Positions 1-7,758 of a stretch of 64,000 bases of DNA are shown piece after piece. The DNA lies in NCBI RefSeq assembly GCF_000178855.1, contig NZ_ADVG01000004.1:1054001-1118000 (forward strand), written 5' to 3'. The notes below the pieces were generated by a model, which saw nothing but the letters and a program-made list of their open reading frames with translations, had not been told where the DNA came from and did no database searches. This DNA comes from Ktedonobacter racemifer DSM 44963 (GTDB lineage Bacteria > Chloroflexota > Ktedonobacteria > Ktedonobacterales > Ktedonobacteraceae). Every line of letters begins with the position of its first letter. Within the stretch, counting starts at the first letter, position 1. The translations under genes were made by a program, and so were the position numbers.

Positions 1-443
1 AGACTCCAACGCAGAGATTAAATGTAGTTATGAGCTTGAGCAGCTCTACCGACTTTATTAAAAGCCTAGTCCTGACTGATGCCCCGACGGTCCAGTTGCA
101 AAGGATTTCCAGTGATGAGCAACCAACAGTCAAACTGAAGCGCATCAAGACAGCTTCAAGGTCTTCAGGGATACCAGCCCGCAACATACCGAAGACGCCA
201 AAACTAGAACGAAACATCGATACTTCCATCGCGGATGCGCCAACACTTCAGATGCGGGGTGTGAGCCTCCACGGGGAAGAAACTGTTGCTACACCCCAAA
301 ACGATCCTGTAGTTCAAGCGAGGCATGACTCCTGGTCAAAAATAGGAAATGCAACCAGCCCTAACACCCCTCCGACAATTGAGTCGTATCCTGGGCCTCC
401 ACAGAAAGAGCAAACTTCCAGGGAAAAAATATTAGGGCCATAG
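1..443 (+). CDS. Repeat-containing hypothetical protein, 5' end outside window
   Basis: The reading frame is open to the left edge, so the ATG at 30 is probably internal and only the C-terminal part is visible. The visible protein is hydrophilic, with no membrane segment or recognisable domain. Its main feature is a degenerate repeat of the form x-P-T-x-x-L-x-x-[IV]: copies read TPTQRLNVV (before the ATG at 30), APTVQLQRI, QPTVKLKRI and APTLQMRGV. The repeat pattern crossing the ATG at 30 is the best sign that the gene begins upstream. The stop is followed by 120 bases and then a polytopic membrane protein on the same strand, so the two may be co-transcribed. I do not recognise a function. 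Low-complexity Pro/Thr-rich segments like this are often cytoplasmic linkers or phosphorylated tails, but that is only a guess. Confidence 0.6.
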   Translation, partial: TPTQRLNVVMSLSSSTDFIKSLVLTDAPTVQLQRISSDEQPTVKLKRIKTASRSSGIPARNIPKTPKLERNIDTSIADAPTLQMRGVSLHGEETVATPQNDPVVQARHDSWSKIGNATSPNTPPTIESYPGPPQKEQTSREKILGP

Positions 444-563
444 GTCATAGTAGCGAAGTTCGTAGCCACCATTGCGACTAAAAAAACCGCCTAAAGCAAG
501 AACGAGAAACAGAGAGCAATGAATAAAGCGCTAAGCATAGAGCAATCACAAGAGAGAGGAAAC

Positions 564-2450
564 ATGGCAGCATTCTTAGAGCTGGTATGCATCCTCCTTC
601 CAATCGGAGCATTTCTGCTCTGGTATTTTTCCTTGAGTGCCATGGATGTCCGTAAGATGAATGACCTGGGACTCGTTTCTATCATGCCGCCTTCTCTTTT
701 CATTGGTCTGGCACTAATGATGGTCAGTTTCACCTTAACGCTACAAAGACCAAAGCTTCGTACACCAATTATATTGCTTCATTTCGCTCTCCTGCTATTT
801 ATGCTTTTTACTATCCATATCTTTATTGAGCAGGAGCCACGTTTTGATATTGTTTACCGCCATAATGGCTATACAGAATACATTATGCGTACGGGAACAG
901 TTGACCCAAGTCTCGATGCCTATTTTAGCTGGCCCGGTTTCTTCGTCTTTAGTGCTTTCGTTACCCGGATCGCGGGTTATCAGAGCGTTCTGGCCTACGC
1001 TAACTGGGCACCACTTTTCTACAACATCATCTACATGGGTCCCCTTTATATGATCTTTACCACGTTTACCTCCAACAAACGCCTGGTATGGTTGTCCATG
1101 TGGATATTCGCTATCAGCAACTGGATTGGGCAAGATTATTTCTCACCACAAGGTCTCAATCTTTTTCTCTACCTGGTCATTATCGCAATCCTGGTTACCT
1201 GGTTTAAATCTCCACCTGAAAGACGCATATCCGCACTTCCTGCTCGCTTGGGACGCATTCGCTTTGTATCGCAATTTTATGCATGGCTTACTGCTCCTAG
1301 CGCAACCGCTTCTATTCCAACCTTACCTCTACAACGCTATGCGCTATTAGCTAGCCTGCTGACTGTGTTTGGCTTTAGCGTCTTTGGACATCAGCTGACG
1401 CCTTTCTTCATTCTAGCCAGTGTCACCGCACTAGTGCTCTTCAGCCGCTGTTCACCCAAAGTCTGGTGGCTACCTCTAGCACTCGCAGCTATGATTGCTG
1501 CCTGGCTTATTTTTATGGCGCGTCCCTATTTAGCAGGCCACATGGATCAAGCTTTCGGTGGGCTGACAAAGATCATGGGCATATTCTCGTCGAACGTCTC
1601 AAACCGTTTGAGCGGTAATCCTGAACATTCCTTCATAGCACGCATGCGTATTATTATGACCTTCCTTCTCTGGTTACTGGCCCTCTTTGGAGGGACCTTC
1701 CGTTTGATAAAAGGGCATAAAGATGCGAACGCCGCAATTTTAGCAATCGTACCAATTATTTTACTTGTCATACAACCATATGGTGGTGAAATGTTGCTAC
1801 GCTGCTATCTTTTTATGCTAGTTGGCATGTCCTTCTTCGCGGCCTCTATCTTTTTTGATGTGCCTTCACTGGCAGATCTCAAGAACATTTCCTGGTTTGC
1901 ACGTGTAAGTAGACGCTTCAATAATAATGCGTTGTTAACAAATAAGACAATCAGAAATTTCCCTCAACTTCAAGGGATCTTAATAGCGATGCTTTTGTTT
2001 GTGCTCCTTAGTGGTTTTCTCTTTACACGCTATGGTAATGAGAATACAGATTACAAGACCTATGACGAGGTGAATGGCGTCTTTCATCTCTATGATATCG
2101 CTGCTCCCCACTCACTCTTTGTCGCGGGCTGGCTGGGTACTCCCTGGCAAGTCAAAGACTTTGAGAAATTTCAACTTGTGACCCTGGCCGATGATGATAC
2201 ACTCATCAATGCAGTTGACACAAATACTGTTAATACAGTGATACGCTTTATGCAGAGCCAACCGCATTCCCAGGCATATATCCTATTTTCACGCAGCCAA
2301 AAGACCTGGTTTAATGCGATGTCAGGCCTGCCAGCAGGTAAATTGGATAGTTTTGAAAACACGGTAGCACTGTCTGGCGATTTCAATCTGGTGTATCGTA
2401 ATAACGATATACAAATCTATCAGCTTGTTTCCGCTGCCAAAGGAGAATAA
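564..2450 (+). CDS. Polytopic membrane protein, possibly GT-C-like
   Basis: A protein of about 628 residues with roughly a dozen hydrophobic segments through residue ~500, then a soluble C-terminal part of about 120 residues that is probably extracytoplasmic. The first long loop carries aromatic and acidic residues (HNGYTEYIMRTG, then PSLDAYFSWPG). This layout, a large first outer loop followed by many helices and a soluble tail, is seen in GT-C glycosyltransferases and O-antigen-type membrane enzymes, but I see no decisive motif. I chose the ATG at 564 because a purine-rich GAGAGAGGA lies just upstream; an in-frame ATG at 519 would add 15 polar residues. The stop is 2 bases before the next ATG, so the two genes are almost certainly translationally coupled. 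The likely role is in cell-surface polysaccharide or envelope assembly, by inference only. Confidence 0.7.
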   Translation: MAAFLELVCILLPIGAFLLWYFSLSAMDVRKMNDLGLVSIMPPSLFIGLALMMVSFTLTLQRPKLRTPIILLHFALLLFMLFTIHIFIEQEPRFDIVYRHNGYTEYIMRTGTVDPSLDAYFSWPGFFVFSAFVTRIAGYQSVLAYANWAPLFYNIIYMGPLYMIFTTFTSNKRLVWLSMWIFAISNWIGQDYFSPQGLNLFLYLVIIAILVTWFKSPPERRISALPARLGRIRFVSQFYAWLTAPSATASIPTLPLQRYALLASLLTVFGFSVFGHQLTPFFILASVTALVLFSRCSPKVWWLPLALAAMIAAWLIFMARPYLAGHMDQAFGGLTKIMGIFSSNVSNRLSGNPEHSFIARMRIIMTFLLWLLALFGGTFRLIKGHKDANAAILAIVPIILLVIQPYGGEMLLRCYLFMLVGMSFFAASIFFDVPSLADLKNISWFARVSRRFNNNALLTNKTIRNFPQLQGILIAMLLFVLLSGFLFTRYGNENTDYKTYDEVNGVFHLYDIAAPHSLFVAGWLGTPWQVKDFEKFQLVTLADDDTLINAVDTNTVNTVIRFMQSQPHSQAYILFSRSQKTWFNAMSGLPAGKLDSFENTVALSGDFNLVYRNNDIQIYQLVSAAKGE

Positions 2451-2452
2451 TT

Positions 2453-3934
2453 ATGCGCCAATCCTGGTTATGGCCAATTTGCCTCGTCCTGGCAGCACTT
2501 GTCGCTGGTCTCATTACCTTTGCATTACCAGGGACAACGCTTCAACCATTTGTTGTATTTAGCTTCCTATTTTTCTGCCCAGGAATGGCAATAGTCCGCT
2601 TTTTCAGACTGAATTACATTGTTGCAGAATTGACATTGGCCGTTGCTATCAGCCTTTCTTTGGGGGCTATCATCGCTGGGCTTTTCATGTATTCTGGACA
2701 CTGGTCTCCCTCGGGGATCATGGGAACCTTGCTGCTTCTATGCCTTGGCTGCTCAATTATACAACTGGCAATGCTTCATCCAGCATTTTCCGACCGTCTC
2801 AAGTTTATTGATCTTCAAAACACTATTCGCATGCCAACTCTAAACCTTACCGAGGCTAAGACCATGCAGTTACCCAGGCTTACACGCATGGCTCCTCAAC
2901 AAAAGGATATTGTGGATCGCGATACCATTTTTATGGCTGCCATCAAAGATACAAGCCCTCATCAAACCCAACTTAATCAGAAGGCAATTGAAGAGCAGGA
3001 AGATACCAGGGCAATTGAAGAGAAGGCAACAGCGCATGTTCCCAGTATTAGTATTGCTTATTCCCCTGTACCTCAAGCGAAGCCAATCACTCATAAACAA
3101 CCTTTAGGGGAACAAGAAACACAACAGCTAAACATCAGCGCACTCCAAGCAGAAGACATCATTGAGGAGCAAGAAACCTCTCTTATCTCCTCAATAACAC
3201 AAAAAGACAGTATCGAGGAACAAGACATTGCCCTTAGCTCAGATAGTTCACCCTCTTCTACTGACGAAGAGCAAACCATTGAGGAGCAAGAAACCTCTCT
3301 TATCACTTCACCAACGCTAGAAGATATCATTGAGGAACAAGACATTGCCCCTATCCCAGGTATTTCATCCCCTTCTGCTGATGAAGAACAAGCCATTGAG
3401 GAGAAAGAAACTGTCAACATTCCATCGGTACAGGCACCTGAGCCTGATCTGATACCTGAACAAACACTAGAAGATATCATCGAGGAACAAGATATTGCTC
3501 CTGTCCCAGGTATTTCATCCTCTTCCTCTGACGAAGAACAGGCCATTGAGGAGAAAGAAACTGTCAACGTTACATCGATACAGGTGCCTGAGTCTGATCT
3601 AACACCAGCCGATACTCTAGCCTCAAAGAAAGAACAGATGGAGCAAGAGGAGAAAGAGCCAGCCATTATTGCAGAACCACCAGCCGATTCTTCAACTTCA
3701 GAGAAAAAACAAGAGGACCAGGAAGAGAAAGAGTCAGTCATTACTACAGCAAAACCAGAGCCTTCCAAGGAGTCGCAGAAAAAAGAAAAAACTCTTTCTA
3801 CCAGAACAATAATTCCACACACCAATCCTCATAAAGCTATAGTTCAGGACCCTGCGGCAAAAAATGTTTTGAGAAAGAAGCGTCTCACTAAAGAAGTTGT
3901 AAAGCAAGAGGTCTCAGAACAAGACAACATTTGA
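2453..3934 (+). CDS. Membrane protein with acidic Glu/Gln repeat tail
   Basis: The first ~110 residues hold three to four hydrophobic helices and resemble the membrane part of DUF1616-type proteins (the segment around FFCPGMAIVRF). The rest, about 380 residues, is a hydrophilic and strongly acidic tail built from short units such as IEEQET and IEEQDIAP, ending in a Lys/Arg-rich segment. Within the tail a 50-residue unit is duplicated in tandem. The gene starts 2 bases after the upstream membrane protein, with AAAGGAG as ribosome site inside that gene. The tail is presumably cytoplasmic by the positive-inside rule and the basic C-terminus, and may act as a scaffold or spacer. No enzymatic motif is visible. 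The repeats could vary in number between strains. Confidence 0.7.
   Translation: MRQSWLWPICLVLAALVAGLITFALPGTTLQPFVVFSFLFFCPGMAIVRFFRLNYIVAELTLAVAISLSLGAIIAGLFMYSGHWSPSGIMGTLLLLCLGCSIIQLAMLHPAFSDRLKFIDLQNTIRMPTLNLTEAKTMQLPRLTRMAPQQKDIVDRDTIFMAAIKDTSPHQTQLNQKAIEEQEDTRAIEEKATAHVPSISIAYSPVPQAKPITHKQPLGEQETQQLNISALQAEDIIEEQETSLISSITQKDSIEEQDIALSSDSSPSSTDEEQTIEEQETSLITSPTLEDIIEEQDIAPIPGISSPSADEEQAIEEKETVNIPSVQAPEPDLIPEQTLEDIIEEQDIAPVPGISSSSSDEEQAIEEKETVNVTSIQVPESDLTPADTLASKKEQMEQEEKEPAIIAEPPADSSTSEKKQEDQEEKESVITTAKPEPSKESQKKEKTLSTRTIIPHTNPHKAIVQDPAAKNVLRKKRLTKEVVKQEVSEQDNI
3317..3616 (+). repeat. Two tandem 150-bp coding repeats
   Basis: A 150-bp unit beginning CTAGAAGATATCAT occurs at 3317 and again at 3467, in frame, encoding a duplicated 50-residue block that starts LEDIIEEQDIAP and contains DEEQAIEEKETVN. 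Differences are mostly synonymous or conservative. Shorter, more diverged relatives lie upstream from about 2988. Confidence 0.85.
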
Positions 3935-4112
3935 TTGCAAACAAATTCTGATTGGTTCCTTTTTTGCTTGCGTGCCTAGCAAACTTAAAACGGATTTTAG
4001 AGCATAGAAGGCAGGAACATATCGCTATACATTTTTTATGCAGAAAACATTATAATGTGGTTAGAAGGAAAAGGTAGCCAGAAAACTTAGTTTTTTAGAA
4101 GGTTAACACGAG

Positions 4113-5576
4113 ATGAGTAGGGAAAAGCAGTATAACCGTAGGCAAGTTTCGGGGGTTGCGCTTGCAGCTTTAAGCAGTTTTCTGCTCCTCTTTACCTCTG
4201 ATGAACAGATGGCCTTCTCCTCTCTAGCCCCTACACCAGATATGCCACCCGATACGACTCTGCATATCGCAACAACATCTCAGCACACTAGCGCCTTTAC
4301 CCTGGGCATGAGCGATGTTGACACGAACCTTATCTATCCACAATCCTCTGAGCAGGCCTCACAGATCAAGCACTTATTAGCGCAGAGCAGCTCTTTCACG
4401 AACATTCACATCATGGGTTGGGGAGCGGATGATCCCTGGCCAGATCCAGCGCAGCCAGAACCCACAAACTGGAGCACACTGGATAAGAAACTGCAAATCG
4501 CGCTCGATACCGGGACTACACCCGTGATTACTCTGTGTGAGGCGCCATGGTGGATGAAAGGTCGCCTGAATGCCGATGGCTCAACGACACGCCTTACCAA
4601 AAATGATGACTTCGCCGACATTACGTATGATGCACGCGTCTTAGATAACCATATGTCTGACTGGTTACACCTTGTACAAAGAATCGCGGAACGCTATATG
4701 GCGCCACCCTACAATGTACGCTATTTTCAGGTCTGGAATGAGCTTAAAGGCTATTACAATCCAATAACCAATAATTGGGATGGCGGGAAGTCACAGGGAG
4801 ATCCCACAGGGGATAACGCGCGTCATGGCTATACCTACATGTATAACCAGGTCTACACAACCTTGAAACAAGTTGCTCAGGGACAGGGCATAGACCCTCC
4901 ACAAGTGAAGGTTGGTGGCCCCTATGTGGTGATGGATAGCTGGGCCTCAACCAACGCCCCTGATCGTTCAAACGTCAAAGATCAGTATGGGGCACTTGAC
5001 CGGAGAAGCCTTAATGTCGTCGCAACATGGCTCGCTGAGAAGCTTGGTGGTGATTTCCTTACCATTGATGGCGGCAATGTTAATAAAGATCAGACCAATC
5101 TTACCGACCCCTTTACCGCCACAGAGAAATTCGCTGACGTCGTACAGTGGATTCGCTCGCTTGATCCCCATACATATCCTGGGGCGACGACCCTCCCTAT
5201 CTGGTGGGCCGAATGGTATGCGATCCCTTTCGCAACAGAGAATAATCCAGACTATAATAACGCCCTCAAAACCTACACCTTGCTCCAGTTTATTAATTCG
5301 GGAGTAAGTGTCGCGCTAGCATGGGGTTATGACGATCTGTGGTACGCTAACCCAGCAACACCGGGCCCCTGGTATGGGAGCGCCAATGCCATCAAGGAAC
5401 ATTTCCCCGCTGGAACACCTCTCTATAAGACAAGCTCAACATCACAAGACGTTGTCGCGCTCGCATCCAAAAGCAGCGTGCTCCTGATCAACAAATCATT
5501 GTTGCCGCACGTGGTTGATGTGGAAGGCAAACATGTCCCGCTTCGATCTTTCCAGGTCGTTGTGGTCAACCGGTAA
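4113..5576 (+). CDS. Secreted clan GH-A glycoside hydrolase
   Basis: A 487-residue protein with an N-terminal signal sequence: a basic start (MSREKQYNRR) followed by a hydrophobic stretch at residues 11-27. The body has the (beta/alpha)8 signature of clan GH-A. The general acid/base is most likely Glu210 in VWNE, after strand 4, and the nucleophile Glu367 in WWAEW. Spacing and the YFQVWNEL context are closest to GH39 or related families (beta-xylosidase, cellulase-like), though the exact family cannot be fixed by eye. It probably hydrolyses plant or microbial polysaccharide outside the cell. It stands alone after a 178-base gap holding a TATAAT at 4051-4056, and a hairpin follows the stop. 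The gene points the same way as the envelope genes before it. Confidence 0.75.
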   Translation: MSREKQYNRRQVSGVALAALSSFLLLFTSDEQMAFSSLAPTPDMPPDTTLHIATTSQHTSAFTLGMSDVDTNLIYPQSSEQASQIKHLLAQSSSFTNIHIMGWGADDPWPDPAQPEPTNWSTLDKKLQIALDTGTTPVITLCEAPWWMKGRLNADGSTTRLTKNDDFADITYDARVLDNHMSDWLHLVQRIAERYMAPPYNVRYFQVWNELKGYYNPITNNWDGGKSQGDPTGDNARHGYTYMYNQVYTTLKQVAQGQGIDPPQVKVGGPYVVMDSWASTNAPDRSNVKDQYGALDRRSLNVVATWLAEKLGGDFLTIDGGNVNKDQTNLTDPFTATEKFADVVQWIRSLDPHTYPGATTLPIWWAEWYAIPFATENNPDYNNALKTYTLLQFINSGVSVALAWGYDDLWYANPATPGPWYGSANAIKEHFPAGTPLYKTSSTSQDVVALASKSSVLLINKSLLPHVVDVEGKHVPLRSFQVVVVNR

Positions 5577-5579
5577 AGC

Positions 5580-5608
5580 GAGGCACTTTCTACAGCTTAA
5601 AGTGCCTC
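5580..5608 (+). terminator. Rho-independent terminator between convergent genes
   Basis: A 10-bp perfect stem (5580-5589 with 5599-5608) and a 9-base loop, followed by ATTTCT. It lies between the convergent hydrolase and cupin genes and could serve both. Confidence 0.7.
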
Positions 5609-5617
5609 ATTTCTCTG

Positions 5618-5977
5618 CTAGCTATCCATTTTCGTGCGCTCGGGGCGGAAGGCGGGCATGCAGAGCGACCAGTATTCACACTCCTGGTCCTGGCTGGCGT
5701 TACTATAGGTGACGCGTGTACCACGCTCGATCAGGCAGGTCTCGCCGGGCGCAACCTCCAGGTGCTCTCCCTCGGCCTCGATCGCGAGCACACCTCGCAC
5801 GACGATGACGACTTCGTCGAAGTCCGCTACCTGGGCTGGCTCACGCCAGGCCGCGGGCGCCAACATATGCGCCAGGCTAAATCCATCATGCTTGCTGTGT
5901 AAAGCACCAAAATGCTCGTCGATGATTTTCCCGTCTTCACGTGGGAAGATGCTCCCGTGCTCTACTTTATGTAACAT
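5618..5977 (-). CDS. Cupin domain protein (EutQ-like)
   Basis: A compact 119-residue single-domain cupin. The conserved barrel is visible as DFDEVVIVVRGVLAIEAEG followed by a turn and VAPGETCLIERGT, matching the two cupin motifs. The first motif has Asp/Glu where classical cupins have His pairs, as in the ethanolamine-utilisation EutQ-like and sugar-binding groups, so metal binding is uncertain. It is preceded by an A/G-rich ribosome site (AGAGAGGAAT). It is convergent with the glycoside hydrolase, and no obvious partner enzyme lies nearby. The role may be isomerase, epimerase or a small-molecule sensor; the sequence does not decide. Confidence 0.75.
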   Translation of the reverse strand: MLHKVEHGSIFPREDGKIIDEHFGALHSKHDGFSLAHMLAPAAWREPAQVADFDEVVIVVRGVLAIEAEGEHLEVAPGETCLIERGTRVTYSNASQDQECEYWSLCMPAFRPERTKMDS

Positions 5978-6043
5978 AGGTGCTATTCCTCTCTTTGCTT
6001 TTTTATTGATTATACGATACTTCTCAGCGCCTGTGGCGCTTCG

Positions 6044-6103
6044 TGAGAAGGTAGGGTATCGTGGTCGTCGCGTCGGCGACGACCACGATACCCTACCTTC
6101 TCA
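6044..6103. repeat. Long perfect intergenic hairpin
   Basis: Two perfectly complementary 27-bp arms (6044-6070 and 6077-6103) around a 6-base loop. There is no T-run on either side. It lies upstream of the cupin gene and before the TnpB unit. It is one of a set of similar hairpins in this window. Confidence 0.85.
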
Positions 6104-6152
6104 GTTGGCCTTGCTTGCTTGTAAAGACAAATATGTGAGTTATTTCACCCAA

Positions 6153-6203
6153 AACGCCGCAGGATGCTCCTGCCCTTTCAGGCATGGGGAGGAATGCGGC
6201 GTT
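6153..6203. other. Structured intergenic element
   Basis: The 322-base gap before the TnpB gene holds a second foldback: 9-bp arms (6153-6161 with 6195-6203) enclosing a nested CTCCTGCC / GGCATGGGGAG stem. It could be the left-end structure of the TnpB transposon or an unrelated hairpin. No gene is visible here. Confidence 0.4.
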
Positions 6204-6263
6204 CCTTTGGAGGTGGCTTGGGTGGAATACGCCGTAGACATTCTCTCATCTGCTCATGTATTG

Positions 6264-6293
6264 TTGACAGTCAGATGAAAACTATGGTATAAT
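6264..6293 (+). promoter_or_regulatory. Consensus promoter of the TnpB gene
   Basis: TTGACA at 6264-6269 and TATAAT at 6288-6293 with an 18-base spacer. The expected start of transcription falls at or just before the ATG at 6301, so the message would be leaderless or nearly so. Confidence 0.7.
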
Positions 6294-6300
6294 TTAGCGT

Positions 6301-7533
6301 ATGCAAACGGTATTAACAGCGAAACTCAAATTAAATACAACGCCCGAGCAATTCAAGGCATTACGTACAACGCAACTGGCGTATCGGGATTCTCTCAACT
6401 ATGTGAGCCAGTACGCCTTTGCGCATGGCAAGATGAGCAATGCTGTTCGTTTGCAAGATGCCACCTACGAAGAGATCCGCCTCCGTTTTCATCTGCCTTC
6501 GCAAATGGCCTGTTCTGTTCCTCGCCAAGTTGGTGCCTCGTATAAAACCCTCTGGACAAAGGTCAAGAACAATGCTGTTCATCGTAAGGAAGGGAAGACC
6601 AAGAAACGCTACAAAGGGCTTGATAAGGCTCCCAAGTTCATCTCCCCCACGTTGACCTATCAGTACAAGAAAGACTACACCTTCAAGAAAGAGCAGCAGG
6701 TGAGCATCCTGACCCTTGAGGGACGTGTTATCGTGCCCTATACTGGCTACAATAAGCATGTTGCATTGATCCAGCGTGGAGCGGAGATTGGTGCATCGAA
6801 ACTCTGGTATGACAAGCCCAAGAAACAATTTTACCTCCTTGTCTCTCTTGCAATTGAGACGGCTGATCCTACACCTGAAACGCACAAGCAGGTCGCCGGA
6901 GTGGATGTGGGGATGCGATACCTTGCCGTCACGGCGATGATGCAAGGGGATTGCACCTTCCATTCAGGCAAACAGATTGTCCCCAAGGCAAACCACTACG
7001 CACGACTGAGAAAACGTCTGCAAAAGAAAGGCACTCGTTCAGCGACAAGAAGGCTCGTTGCCATCAGTGGACGAGAGAGACGGTTGAAGCAGAATACCAA
7101 TCATGTCGTGAGTAAGCGGATTGTCCTACAGCACCCTCAAAGCTTGATTGGACTGGAGCATCTGACAGACATTCGAGAACGTACCAAACGACGCAAAGGC
7201 AAAAATGCAAAACAGCGAAAAGCCAATCGTACCTTCTCCAAATGGTCCTTCGCTGAGTTGCATAGCATGATTGCCTATAAAGCGCTCTTACATCGAAGTA
7301 TGGCAATCAAGGTCGATGCCAACTCTACCTCGCAAGCGTGCCCCAAATGTGGGCACACCTGCAAAGAGAATAGACCCAACAAAGGATTGCTCTTCGTCTG
7401 TCAGAATTGTCAGTACACGCTCCATGCCGATCTGGTTGGTGCAAGAAACATTGCGATGCGAACGCTTCTTATCCGGCAAGACTGGATAGGAACGGGCCTC
7501 TTGTCAGTACGCGCCTTCTGTGTCGGACGATGA
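6301..7533 (+). CDS. tnpB: IS200/IS605-type TnpB RNA-guided nuclease
   Basis: A 410-residue TnpB of normal length. The split RuvC-like site is complete: Asp202 in AGVDVGMRYLAV, Glu286 in LIGLEHL and Asp377 in HADLVGARNIA. The zinc ribbon is intact (Cys347, Cys350, Cys367, Cys370). The N-terminal OrfB helix-turn-helix region (residues 1-60) is present. Family members are guide-RNA-directed DNA nucleases that help their transposon persist. No TnpA lies beside it, so it is an IS1341-type or orphan unit that would need a transposase in trans. No Shine-Dalgarno is visible, which fits the promoter immediately upstream. A structured right end, probably the omega-RNA, follows the stop. All motifs are intact, so it is likely active. 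Confidence 0.93.
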   Translation: MQTVLTAKLKLNTTPEQFKALRTTQLAYRDSLNYVSQYAFAHGKMSNAVRLQDATYEEIRLRFHLPSQMACSVPRQVGASYKTLWTKVKNNAVHRKEGKTKKRYKGLDKAPKFISPTLTYQYKKDYTFKKEQQVSILTLEGRVIVPYTGYNKHVALIQRGAEIGASKLWYDKPKKQFYLLVSLAIETADPTPETHKQVAGVDVGMRYLAVTAMMQGDCTFHSGKQIVPKANHYARLRKRLQKKGTRSATRRLVAISGRERRLKQNTNHVVSKRIVLQHPQSLIGLEHLTDIRERTKRRKGKNAKQRKANRTFSKWSFAELHSMIAYKALLHRSMAIKVDANSTSQACPKCGHTCKENRPNKGLLFVCQNCQYTLHADLVGARNIAMRTLLIRQDWIGTGLLSVRAFCVGR

Positions 7534-7618
7534 AGCCAAAGCCGCACGCCTGAAACGGTATGCTGAATTGCGGTGGAGTTCAGACACAACTCCAAGCCCT
7601 CGGCTTTCGCCGTAGGGT
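7534..7618 (+). ncRNA. Putative omega-RNA 3' end / transposon right end
   Basis: Just after the TnpB stop there is a stem GGAGTT/AACTCC (7575-7580 with 7588-7593), then a compact hairpin starting GCCCTCGGC with a TTTC loop (about 7596-7617). This CCCTCGGC-type terminal hairpin is typical of IS605-type right ends, where it forms the 3' scaffold of the omega-RNA. By that model the bases after about 7618 would be the guide. The 5' extent of the RNA inside the coding region cannot be set by eye. Confidence 0.55.
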
Positions 7619-7652
7619 ACTGACACTTTATACAGCAAACACCTTTTTTTCC

Positions 7653-7681
7653 TTGATTGACCCCAACGGCTCTGTTATAAT
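7653..7681 (+). promoter_or_regulatory. Promoter upstream of zinc-ribbon membrane protein
   Basis: TTGATT at 7653-7658, a 17-base spacer and a perfect TATAAT at 7676-7681, about 80 bases before the ATG of the downstream gene. Confidence 0.65.
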
Positions 7682-7758
7682 TAGGGCGCTTAGATGCATT
7701 GCTTTCAATATAGTACTTACATGCAAAAACATTAGGAATGTAAGGTGGTATTATTGCT

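Noticed and set aside
3091..3825. 244-codon minus-strand Ser/Cys-rich frame
   Set aside because: It is the complement of the Glu/Gln repeat tail; its composition is produced by the repeat itself.
5709..6278. 189-codon plus-strand frame over the cupin gene
   Set aside because: The minus strand encodes a full cupin; the plus frame has no motif and runs through two hairpins.
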